The notes beneath the pieces were generated by a model. That model saw nothing but the letters and a program-made list of their open reading frames with translations, had not been told where the DNA came from and searched no databases. DNA of 12,780 nucleotides, from contig DAIOGA010000022.1 in assembly GCA_036745495.1 (NCBI GenBank), forward strand, positions 1-12,780. The letters are read 5' to 3'. This stretch comes from Methylopumilus sp036745495. Its GTDB lineage: Bacteria; Pseudomonadota; Gammaproteobacteria; Burkholderiales; Methylophilaceae. The position numbers and the translations under genes are program-made. Below, piece after piece: positions 6,743 through 12,780 of the stretch (positions within the stretch are counted from its first letter, which is position 1; every line of letters begins with the position of its first letter).

Positions 6743-8065
6743 TTAACGTCCAATAGGGAAATACTCAAATCCAAGTGAGCGAACCGCTTTAGGATCATAA
6801 AGATTTCGACCGTCGAAAATGAAAGGCGCTTTAAGTGAAGATTTAATTAAAGCAAAATCGGGACTTCTAAACTCTGTCCATTCGGTCACGATGACGAGTG
6901 CATCTGCATTTTTAAGTGCATCATCTTGTGTATCTACAAAAGATAAATGTTTTTCATCCTTGAATATACGTTTTGCCTCATCCATGGCAACGGGATCATA
7001 AGCAGTGATCGTGGCACCTGCTTTAATGAGTTCATTGATCAATACACGACTTGAAGCTTCTCTCATATCATCCGTATTAGGTTTGAAAGCTAAACCCCAC
7101 AATGCAAAATGCTTACCTTTTAAATTGTCACCCAATTGTTTTTTAATTTTTTTAGGTAAGACATATTTTTGAAGATCATTTACTTCTTCAACCGCTTTCA
7201 ATAATTTCAAATCAAAACCTGCTACATCTTTAGCAGTTTTAATTAAAGCTTTTACATCTTTTGGAAAACATGAGCCACCGTAACCACAACCCGGGTATAA
7301 AAAGTGATAACCAATACGCGGATCAGAACCGATACCTTGTCTTACCATCTCGATATCAGCACCCACAATTTCAGCTAGGTTTGCTAATTCATTCATGAAG
7401 CTAATACGTGTCGCTAACATGGAGTTGGCTGCATACTTAATAAGCTCAGCACTTCTTAAATTGGTTACTACGAGTCGTTCGTGATTTCTTTGGAAAGGCG
7501 CATAGACTTGTTTCATCACTTCAATTGCTTTTTGGTCTTCAGTGCCAATCACAATACGATCAGGACGCATGAAATCTTCTACTGCCGCACCTTCTTTTAA
7601 AAATTCAGGATTAGAGACAACGCTATAATGAATGTCGACATTTCTTTTCTTTAATTCTTCAGCGACAGCCGCTTTAACTTTGTCACCCGTACCAATTGGC
7701 ACCGTCGATTTGTCTACAATCACTTTTTCATTTGTCATAAAGCGACCGATGTTGCGAGCAGCTTCTGTGACGTATTGAAGATCAGCAGAGCCATCTTCAT
7801 CAGGCGGTGTACCTACCGCAATAAATTGCACTTCACCAAAATGTACGGCTTCTTCGATATCTGTAGTAAAAGAAAGGCGTCCGTTTTCCACATTACGACG
7901 CACAATTTCTAAAAGCCCAGGTTCGTGAATAGGAATACCACCCTCTTTTAGAATTCGAATCTTCTCTGGATTCACATCAAGACCTAATACATGATTGCCT
8001 ACCTCAGCTAAACATGCAGCCCCGACTAAACCTACATACCCTGTACCAATAACTGTGATTTTCAT
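6743..8065 (-). CDS. ugd: UDP-glucose 6-dehydrogenase
   Basis: This enzyme oxidises UDP-glucose twice with NAD to give UDP-glucuronate, a donor for acidic envelope polysaccharides or lipid A/core decoration. The 440 residues are normal for the family. Seen are the Rossmann motif GTGYVG (7-12), AVGTPPDEDGSADL (83-96), DKSTVPIGTG (118-127), SNPEFLKEGAA (151-161), KYAANSMLATRISFMNE (210-226, including the active-site Lys210) and GCGYGGSCFPKD (259-270) with catalytic Cys266. GLAFKPNTDDMREA in the C-terminal domain is also present. No obvious Shine-Dalgarno precedes the ATG. The epimerase gene follows with zero spacing, giving a two-step UDP-Glc to UDP-GlcA to UDP-GalA unit. Confidence 0.96.
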   Translation of the reverse strand: MKITVIGTGYVGLVGAACLAEVGNHVLGLDVNPEKIRILKEGGIPIHEPGLLEIVRRNVENGRLSFTTDIEEAVHFGEVQFIAVGTPPDEDGSADLQYVTEAARNIGRFMTNEKVIVDKSTVPIGTGDKVKAAVAEELKKRNVDIHYSVVSNPEFLKEGAAVEDFMRPDRIVIGTEDQKAIEVMKQVYAPFQRNHERLVVTNLRSAELIKYAANSMLATRISFMNELANLAEIVGADIEMVRQGIGSDPRIGYHFLYPGCGYGGSCFPKDVKALIKTAKDVAGFDLKLLKAVEEVNDLQKYVLPKKIKKQLGDNLKGKHFALWGLAFKPNTDDMREASSRVLINELIKAGATITAYDPVAMDEAKRIFKDEKHLSFVDTQDDALKNADALVIVTEWTEFRSPDFALIKSSLKAPFIFDGRNLYDPKAVRSLGFEYFPIGR

Positions 8066-8118
8066 AATAATTCGTTGAATTTAAAGCTATATTTTACCTC
8101 TTTTATTTGAGGCTTGTC

Positions 8119-8146
8119 TTTTCTGGATAGGGAATTCACTTATAAT
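8119..8146 (+). promoter_or_regulatory. Candidate sigma-70 promoter for the gene at 8172
   Basis: A perfect -10 box TATAAT lies at 8141-8146. A weak -35 candidate TTTTCT (8119-8124) sits 16 bases upstream. An alternative TTGTCT at 8114-8119 is too far away at 21 bases. The -10 is convincing; the -35 is not. The expected transcript would start about 20 bases before the ATG. Confidence 0.45.
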
Positions 8147-8155
8147 TTGGTGAAT
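8134..8155. promoter_or_regulatory. Operator-like inverted repeat over the -10 box
   Basis: ATTCAC (8134-8139) and GTGAAT (8150-8155) form a perfect six-base inverted repeat with a ten-base spacer that contains the TATAAT. The arms sit one helical turn and a half apart, as in many repressor sites. A second repeat, AATTC-GTT-GAATT, lies at 8069-8081 next to the ugd start. Function is inference. Confidence 0.25.
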
Positions 8156-8171
8156 ATAAAAAAGGTTAAAC

Positions 8172-8350
8172 ATGACGGCTTTATTTGAGTATTTACATAC
8201 GGTTCAATCAATCTGGGTGGACAATTTAACGTATCAAGTGAAACAAGGCTGGGTATGGTTAGATCCCGTATTGACTTTAATACGTGATTATTTTTTTGAG
8301 ACCACTGTCGTGGTCACCGTCATTCTTTTATATAGCATCATCTTTACTGC
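8172..8350 (+). CDS. Unidentified membrane protein, N-terminal part (cut by gap)
   Basis: I do not recognise this protein. The visible 59 residues start MTALFEYLHTVQS and are Trp- and Tyr-rich (WVDNLTYQVKQGWVWLDP, 16-33). A hydrophobic stretch from about residue 43, TTVVVTVILLYSIIFT, runs into the gap and looks like the first membrane segment. AAAGG at 8161-8165 is a good binding site seven bases before the ATG, and a TATAAT lies further upstream, so the gene is probably real. An open frame continues beyond the N run, but that sequence is the antisense of the NemA-like gene, so it does not belong to this protein. The true C-terminus is lost in the gap. Confidence 0.7.
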
Positions 8351-8450
8351 NNNNNNNNNNNNNNNNNNNNNNNNNNNNNNNNNNNNNNNNNNNNNNNNNN
8401 NNNNNNNNNNNNNNNNNNNNNNNNNNNNNNNNNNNNNNNNNNNNNNNNNN
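8351..8450. other. Assembly gap between the 8172 gene and the NemA-like gene
   Basis: Exactly 100 N. The reductase to the right still lacks about 80 C-terminal residues (about 240 bases), and the gene on the left lacks its whole 3' end. The true gap must therefore exceed 240 bases, possibly by much. Confidence 0.92.
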
Positions 8451-9301
8451 AATTCAGCAAAATTCACTTTCGGATTGGCATCACGTTTTCCACCCGTTTC
8501 GCCTTCAATGATATGTAGATAAGCTAATTTTCGTTTGCCCAATTCAGTAACAACATAGCTATATAAGCTTTGTGGATCAGAGTCATCAATATCATTAAAT
8601 GTCGATGCGGGTGAAATACGACAACCTATTAAATTCGCTGGATATACTTTAATAATCTCATCGATCACCTCTAATAAAAAGCGCGCACGATTTTCAATCG
8701 AGCCCCCATATTGATCTGCCCGATGATTTGTTTTGTCTCTTAAAAATTGATCAATGAGATATCCGTTTGCCGCATGCACTTCAATCATATCGAATCCAGC
8801 TTTTTCTGCATTCAAAGCCGCTGTTGCATATTGCTTGGCGAGCGATTTAATTTCATCAACTTCAAGTGCTTGAGGCTCTGATACATCGACCAAACCTTTG
8901 CTATTAAATGTTTTGGCTTTTGCCCTAATTGCTGATGGTGCTTGAGGTGCCATGTTATTCGGTAATAACTCGCTATGCGAAATGCGACCCACATGCCAAA
9001 GCTGTAGACAAATCTTTCCATTCTTTTTGTGCACAGCGTCGGTGATTTTTTTCCAGCCCTGAATTTGACCTTCAGAATAAATACCCGGTGTTGAAATATA
9101 GCCCTGACCCTCAGGACAAATTTGTGTGGCTTCCGCGATGATTAAACCTGCAGTTGCACGTTGTTCATAATAGGTTACGTTCATGTCGACAGGCTCGCGG
9201 TTCTCATTAGCGCGATTACGCGTTAAGGGTGCCATGACACAACGATTATTAAGCGTTAAGTTACCTAATTGATATGGGCTATAAAGTGTATGTGTGGTCA
9301 T
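8451..9301 (-). CDS. Old Yellow Enzyme / NemA-type alkene reductase (C-terminus lost in gap)
   Basis: This is an FMN-dependent ene-reductase that uses NADPH or NADH to reduce activated C=C bonds, N-ethylmaleimide-type electrophiles or nitro compounds in the cytoplasm. The 283 visible residues of about 365 show VMAPLTRNRA (22-31) for FMN binding and IAEATQICPEGQGY (55-68). They also show QLWHVGRISH (100-109), the catalytic His176/Asn179/Tyr181 in VHAANGYLIDQFLRD (175-189), and YGGSIENRARF (198-208). The C-terminal phosphate-binding segment is missing because of the gap. The residues after the N run in this frame are antisense to the 8172 gene and are not part of it. It lies 25 bases downstream of the coiled-coil gene, so the two are probably co-transcribed. 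Confidence 0.93.
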
Positions 9302-9326
9302 AAGTGTCTTTTCTAATTTTTAAGTA

Positions 9327-9737
9327 TTATTTTTTAAGTGGCTTCTTTTCTTTTGCTTTGACTGCGGGTGCTTTTGTTTTCTTTAAAGGTTTTTTCGCAG
9401 GCACAACTTTTTTGACTTCTTTTTTAGCTGCAGGTTTCGTTTCTTTTTTGGGTTCTGGTTTTGGAGCCGCTTTTGTTGCTAATGAAGCCTCCAATTCTTT
9501 CACTTGGTTTTCAAGCATATCAATGCGCTGTAATTTAATGTTGGCTTCATCTAAATCAGATTTAAGTTTTTTAATTTTAGCATCTTTGAAGTATGTAGCT
9601 TGATAACTTGCGTAACCGTAGATGAGAGAACTCACCGAAATTAATCCTGTGACGACGTATATAGCGAGTGTTTTTTTGTCAGTCTCTTTTTTTTCAGGCA
9701 GATTAAAAGGTGTTTCTTCTTCTTGATCAAATTCCAT
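9327..9737 (-). CDS. Membrane-anchored coiled-coil protein with Lys/Pro/Ala-rich tail
   Basis: No named family is recognised. The 136 residues consist of an acidic cytoplasmic head (1-22, MEFDQEEETPFNLPEKK), one membrane segment (about 23-45, TLAIYVVTGLISVSSLIYGY), and a coiled coil (about 50-88, AKIKKLKSDLDEANIKLQ and MLENQVKELEASL). A strongly basic tail rich in Lys, Ala and Pro follows (89-136), like the AAKKxxAKK tails of histone H1-like proteins. AAAGGA lies seven bases before the ATG. The plan mirrors the 107-residue protein at 5416-5739, but sequence identity outside the low-complexity parts is not obvious. It lies between the SDR and the NemA-like gene on the same strand. The opposite-strand open frame here is only the mirror of the Lys-rich tail. 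Confidence 0.78.
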   Translation of the reverse strand: MEFDQEEETPFNLPEKKETDKKTLAIYVVTGLISVSSLIYGYASYQATYFKDAKIKKLKSDLDEANIKLQRIDMLENQVKELEASLATKAAPKPEPKKETKPAAKKEVKKVVPAKKPLKKTKAPAVKAKEKKPLKK

Positions 9738-9790
9738 TGAGGGTCCTTTGTTTGATGAACGGTTTAAATTTTCGTTTAACGTATATTCGG

Positions 9791-9796
9791 ATTATA
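9791..9796 (-). promoter_or_regulatory. Candidate -10 box for the coiled-coil / NemA-like unit
   Basis: On the minus strand TATAAT (9796-9791) lies just after the SDR stop, about 54 bases before the ATG at 9737. No good -35 is visible; the best is a TTAGAA 19 bases upstream. It suggests a separate transcript for the two downstream genes. Confidence 0.35.
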
Positions 9797-9801
9797 GGTA
9801 G

Positions 9802-10305
9802 TTACTGAATCATTTTTCTAATTTTTTTAGGACCACCCTTAGCTAAAAAGTCCCATAGAGATGAAGGCAAAAGCTTCATGAGCGTGCCCACCATATTCAT
9901 TTGCCAAGGAATAATCACAAACCCTTTTTTGTTTTGAATAGCTTTCATAAAACGTGACACCGCAACGTCAACATTCAAAATAAAAGGCATCGCATAGCGA
10001 TTATGTTTAGTCATGGGTGTATGAATGTATCCCGGCGCAATCGTTGTGACATGAATCCCAAAAGGTTTCATTTCAATACGTAAACTTTCTAGATAATTAA
10101 TGAGCGCTGCCTTTGAAGTGCTGTATGCTCCTGATCCCGGTAAGCCTCTAATGCCAGCCACACTTGCAATGCCGACTAATTGACCTGACTTCTTCTTTTT
10201 AAATGCTTCAATAAAGGGGAGAAAGGTATGAATCACACCAAATAAGTTAATCTCGATCACGCGTTTAAATGTATGGAGATCCTCTTTTTCACCTGCAAGC
10301 GTTCC
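9802..10305 (-). CDS. Short-chain dehydrogenase/reductase, C-terminal part (N-terminus lost in gap)
   Basis: This is a classical SDR oxidoreductase using NAD(P)H; the substrate is unknown. The visible 167 residues include EINLFGVIHTFLPF (Asn of the catalytic tetrad), GIASVAG (catalytic Ser), AYSTSKAAL (Tyr-x-x-x-Lys) and IAPGYIHTPMT. The C-terminus has a hydrophobic/basic end (LMKLLPSSLWDFLAKGGPKKIRK) that may touch the membrane. The N-terminal TGxxxGIG cofactor motif and about 80-90 residues are missing in the gap at 10306-10405. It follows dsbA on the same strand. The open frame that joins it to DsbA through the N run is an artefact. Confidence 0.92.
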   Translation of the reverse strand, partial: GTLAGEKEDLHTFKRVIEINLFGVIHTFLPFIEAFKKKKSGQLVGIASVAGIRGLPGSGAYSTSKAALINYLESLRIEMKPFGIHVTTIAPGYIHTPMTKHNRYAMPFILNVDVAVSRFMKAIQNKKGFVIIPWQMNMVGTLMKLLPSSLWDFLAKGGPKKIRKMIQ

Positions 10306-10405
10306 NNNNNNNNNNNNNNNNNNNNNNNNNNNNNNNNNNNNNNNNNNNNNNNNNNNNNNNNNNNNNNNNNNNNNNNNNNNNNNNNNNNNNNNNNNNNNNN
10401 NNNNN
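10306..10405. other. Assembly gap between dsbA and the SDR gene
   Basis: Exactly 100 N. DsbA still needs about 35 C-terminal residues and the SDR about 80-90 N-terminal residues, plus a stop, spacer and start. That is 330 bases or more, so the run is a placeholder. Confidence 0.93.
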
Positions 10406-10938
10406 TTGCCATCAATCATGAGTGTTGGCACACCTGTTGCACCTGATGCTCTAAAAACTTGAGCCGCTTTATTTAAAGAAGCATTCATCGAGAATGAATT
10501 GAAAGCATCTTCGACTTTTTTGCGATCAAGACCTGATTTTAATGTCACCCATTGTAGGATCGCTTTTTCGTCCGCTGGGTTAAGTGAGTGCTCTTTATGC
10601 ACCGCATCAAATATCGCGGTATGAAGTTTGTCGCCCACACCTAGTGTGTCCATCGCATAGAATGCACGTGCCATGGGAGCCCATTCAGGACGTGGAATCG
10701 CAGGTATGCGTTTAAAATAAACATCCTTAGGTAATTTTTTTACCCAGTCACTTAAGATTGGATCCATTTGGTAGCAGTGAATGCATCCGTACCAAAAGAG
10801 TTCAGTCACTTCGATTTTATCTTTGTTGTCCGTAGGAATAATTTGTACGGTCTTATCAAAGTTAACACCGACTTCAGGTTCACCCGCAAAAGAGACTGAA
10901 GTAAAGAGCATTAAAAAGAGAATCAAGATTTTTTTCAT
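10406..10938 (-). CDS. dsbA: Thiol:disulfide interchange protein DsbA (C-terminus lost in gap)
   Basis: DsbA is the periplasmic oxidase that puts disulfides into exported proteins and is re-oxidised by DsbB. The 177 visible residues begin with a signal peptide (1-18, MKKILILFLMLFTSVSFA, cleavage before GEP). The thioredoxin-fold active site is WYGCIHC (Cys52, Cys55), and the cis-proline loop GATGVPTLMIDG ends the visible part. The usual family dipeptide between the cysteines is Pro-His; here it is Ile-His. The start is supported by AAGGA seven bases upstream, which overlaps the stop codon of the SPOR gene, so the two are coupled. About 35 residues are missing from the usual length of roughly 210. 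Confidence 0.94.
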
Positions 10939-10948
10939 AAACGTTTCC

Positions 10949-11515
10949 TTAATTATTTGAATTTGTATTATTCAGTGACGCTTTCACCAAGACAGGTTTA
11001 AAGCCGTTCTTAATGAGATCATTCTTTGTTTTCATGATTTGTGCATCATCGGTCATAGGACCTACACGCACCTTATGTATCACATCATTATTTTGTGCAG
11101 GGGCTGTGAGTACGACCGCTTCAAATCCTAAAAGTGCCAATTTTGCTTTGGTGTTATCCGCATCCTTATCCGAATTGAATGCACCCACCTGGTAGAAGTA
11201 GACTTCTTTTTGTGGGATGCTTGCCGGATTTTTTAGGGCCTGAGTTGCTTCTCGGTCTGAGATATCTTTGTCCCCATTAGGCAAGATATTATAAAAATCA
11301 AACTTAGTCGGTTGATCTTGTATGGCATTATTCGATGCATCATTCTCGGGTTTTGCACCTTGGATCTCGATACAAGCCCCATTCGTATCTTTGGCTACAA
11401 AAGGACTTTTACCGTTGGTAATAAACACAGTAATACCAATCGATAAGCCGATGCCAACTAGAATGCCCATAAAGAGGCCATTCACAAAAGAACTACCTGA
11501 TTTACCCTTTTCCAT
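10949..11515 (-). CDS. SPOR-domain membrane protein (FtsN-like layout)
   Basis: This is an inner-membrane protein with a periplasmic peptidoglycan-binding SPOR domain; such proteins gather at the septum by binding denuded glycan strands. With the ATG at 11515 it has 188 residues. There is a short cytoplasmic head, a membrane helix (about 11-33), a low-complexity linker, a FDFYNILP motif (72-79), common ahead of SPOR domains, and the SPOR domain (about 104-178) with VYFYQVGAF and HKVRVGPM. The longer frame would start at a GTG at 11521, but the Shine-Dalgarno AAAAGG overlaps that GTG and sits five bases before the ATG, so the ATG is preferred. It lies just downstream of argS. It may be FtsN-like but is not proven to be FtsN. 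Confidence 0.88.
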   Translation of the reverse strand: MEKGKSGSSFVNGLFMGILVGIGLSIGITVFITNGKSPFVAKDTNGACIEIQGAKPENDASNNAIQDQPTKFDFYNILPNGDKDISDREATQALKNPASIPQKEVYFYQVGAFNSDKDADNTKAKLALLGFEAVVLTAPAQNNDVIHKVRVGPMTDDAQIMKTKNDLIKNGFKPVLVKASLNNTNSNN

Positions 11516-11526
11516 ATTCACCTTTT
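11516..11526 (-). promoter_or_regulatory. Ribosome binding site that fixes the SPOR-protein start
   Basis: On the minus strand AAAAGG is followed by TGAAT and then the ATG at 11515. The spacing favours this ATG over the upstream in-frame GTG. Confidence 0.7.
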
Positions 11527-11529
11527 AAA

Positions 11530-12780
11530 CTACATTTTTTCCGGAGCGTTGACGCCGAGAAGATCTAGACCATTTTTTAATACAATTTGTGTCGCACGGA
11601 TTAAACTCAAGCGCGCTAGCTTTTCATCTTCATTCTCAACCAAAAACTTAGTGTCATTATAATAGCTATGAAGGTCTGCCGCACAGTCTTTTAAGTAGTT
11701 TGCAATGGCATGCGGCGCTAATTCGACACCTGCATGTAACACCATTTCCGGGAATTCACTTAAGCGTTTAATAAGAATCAATTCTTGACTAGATTTAAGA
11801 TTGTCTACATTCACTTTATTTAATTGATCAGTATCCCCGCCCCATTGTTTTAAAACACCCGCAATACGCGCGTGTGCATATTGAATGTAATACACAGGGT
11901 TATCTGAATTCTGTGTTTTCGCTAAATCAATATCAAACACGAGTTGTGAATCAGGCTTACGTGCCACTAGAAAATAGCGTGTGGCATCACAACCCACTTC
12001 ATCAATCAGATCGCGAAGTGTCACATAACTACCCGCACGTTTTGAGAGCTTCACTTCCTCGCCTCCCTTCATCACGGTAATCATTTGATGAAGCACATAT
12101 TCGGGATAGGTTTCAGGAATACCCACTTTTAAAGCTTGAAGCCCTGCTCTCACCCTTGTAATGGTGCTGTGGTGGTCCGAACCTTGCTCGTTAATGACAC
12201 GCTTAAATCCGCGCTCCCATTTATTAAGGTGATAGGCGACATCCGGAATGAAGTAGGTATAGCTGCCATCTGATTTTTTCATGACACGGTTCTTGTCATC
12301 ACCAAACTCTGTCGTCTTTAACCAGAGTGCATTGTCTTCTTCATAGGTAAATCCATTTTTAATCAGAGACGCTACAACCTTTTCAATCTGGCCATTTTGG
12401 TAGAAGGAAGATTCGAGTGTGAAGACATCAAACTTAATGTGGAATGCGTTTAAATCTTGATCCTGCTCGTGTCTTAAATAAGCCACACTGAATTGTCGAA
12501 TGGATTCCAAGTCGTCAATATTTCCTGACGCATGAATCGTTTTGCCCTCGCATTCAATGCTTTTCTTATTTAAAAAAGCATTCGCGATTTCCACAATGTA
12601 TTCACCACGATAACCATCTTCAGGAAATGCAGGATCTGAGGGATCCATATTGTGACATCTTGCATGGACTGATTTTGTGAGGTTATCAATTTGCGCACCT
12701 GCGTCGTTGTAATAAAATTCGCGCGTGACATCCCAGCCATTAAATTTGAGAAGTCTCGCTAGTGAATCTCCAATGGCAGC
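11530..12780 (-). CDS. argS: Arginyl-tRNA synthetase, C-terminal part (5' end outside window)
   Basis: ArgS charges tRNA-Arg with arginine in the cytoplasm. The reading frame is open to the window edge. The residues upstream of the Met at 12648 are family sequence (GDSLARLL, then REFYYNDAGAQIDNL), so that Met is internal and not a start. About 416 residues are visible of about 575. Seen are the GSDHH segment, the KMSKS-type loop as KLSKR (12051-12037) followed by AGSYVTLRDLI, and YIQYAHARI in the anticodon-binding domain. The C-terminus is LLGVNAPEKM, typical of the family, with a TAG stop. The HIGH motif lies outside the window. The SPOR gene begins 14 bases after the stop. Confidence 0.97.
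   Translation of the reverse strand, partial: AAIGDSLARLLKFNGWDVTREFYYNDAGAQIDNLTKSVHARCHNMDPSDPAFPEDGYRGEYIVEIANAFLNKKSIECEGKTIHASGNIDDLESIRQFSVAYLRHEQDQDLNAFHIKFDVFTLESSFYQNGQIEKVVASLIKNGFTYEEDNALWLKTTEFGDDKNRVMKKSDGSYTYFIPDVAYHLNKWERGFKRVINEQGSDHHSTITRVRAGLQALKVGIPETYPEYVLHQMITVMKGGEEVKLSKRAGSYVTLRDLIDEVGCDATRYFLVARKPDSQLVFDIDLAKTQNSDNPVYYIQYAHARIAGVLKQWGGDTDQLNKVNVDNLKSSQELILIKRLSEFPEMVLHAGVELAPHAIANYLKDCAADLHSYYNDTKFLVENEDEKLARLSLIRATQIVLKNGLDLLGVNAPEKM

Noticed and set aside
8097..8112. Hairpin CCTC...GAGG upstream of ugd as a terminator or attenuator
   Set aside because: Only four base pairs with an eight-base loop; too weak.
8288..8350. Continuation of the NemA-like gene beyond the N run down to 8288
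   Set aside because: These residues are antisense to the 8172 gene and do not resemble the reductase C-terminus.
8451..8522. Continuation of the 8172 gene beyond the N run to 8522
   Set aside because: The sequence is the antisense of the NemA-like gene, and the gap length is unknown, so the frame is meaningless.
9304..9603. Plus-strand Phe/Ala-rich hydrophobic frame that looks like a membrane protein
   Set aside because: It is the mirror of the Lys-rich tail and coiled coil of the minus-strand gene; no binding site.
12646..12648. Met at 12648 as the argS start
   Set aside because: Conserved ArgS residues (REFYYNDAGAQI) continue in frame upstream to the window edge.
1..12780. tRNA genes, CRISPR arrays, insertion sequences, prophage or defence genes
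   Set aside because: Looked for by eye in spacers and frames; nothing with the needed structure or motifs was seen.

Overview
The window is chromosomal DNA from an AT-rich, compact betaproteobacterial genome. The order atpD-atpC-glmU-glmS and the block argS / SPOR protein / dsbA / short-chain dehydrogenase are typical of Betaproteobacteria. The low GC, short spacers and AtpD/AtpC/GlmS wording suggest a streamlined methylotroph of the Methylophilales (OM43 or Methylopumilus-like). That assignment is inference from general resemblance; no search was possible. I see no RNA genes, mobile elements, CRISPR arrays or prophage genes.

Layout. At 1-1066 (+) lies the end of the ATP synthase operon (atpD C-terminal part, atpC), closed by a clear intrinsic terminator. 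At 1152-4218 (+) is glmU-glmS, which makes GlcN-6-P and UDP-GlcNAc for peptidoglycan and lipopolysaccharide. At 4266-5343 (+) is a pair made of a DPM1-like polyprenyl-phosphate glycosyltransferase and a LAB_N small membrane protein. At 5416-5739 (+) is a small membrane-anchored coiled-coil protein. At 5741-8065 (-) is a tightly coupled pair, UDP-glucose dehydrogenase followed by a UDP-glucuronate-epimerase-type enzyme. At 8172 (+) an unidentified membrane protein starts and runs into an assembly gap. From 8451 to 12780 everything is on the minus strand. In transcription order it is argS (5' end outside the window), a SPOR-domain protein, dsbA (CIHC active site), an SDR, a second membrane-anchored coiled-coil protein, and a NemA/Old Yellow Enzyme-type reductase.

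Working together. The most interesting reading is an envelope-sugar module. Ugd and the epimerase would make UDP-GlcA and UDP-GalA. The GT2 enzyme could place such a sugar on polyprenyl phosphate, and the LAB_N protein could help it to cross or be used at the membrane. The expected final ArnT/Rgt-type transferase is not in the window. Two unrelated-looking small proteins share the same plan (one membrane segment, coiled coil, Lys/Ala-rich tail) and may be parallel parts of one uncharacterised function.

Quality. Three runs of exactly 100 N (3261-3360, 8351-8450, 10306-10405) are placeholder gaps. Protein lengths show that each hides more than 100 bases. They truncate or break glmS, the 8172 gene, the NemA-like gene, dsbA and the SDR, and create a false DsbA-SDR fusion frame.
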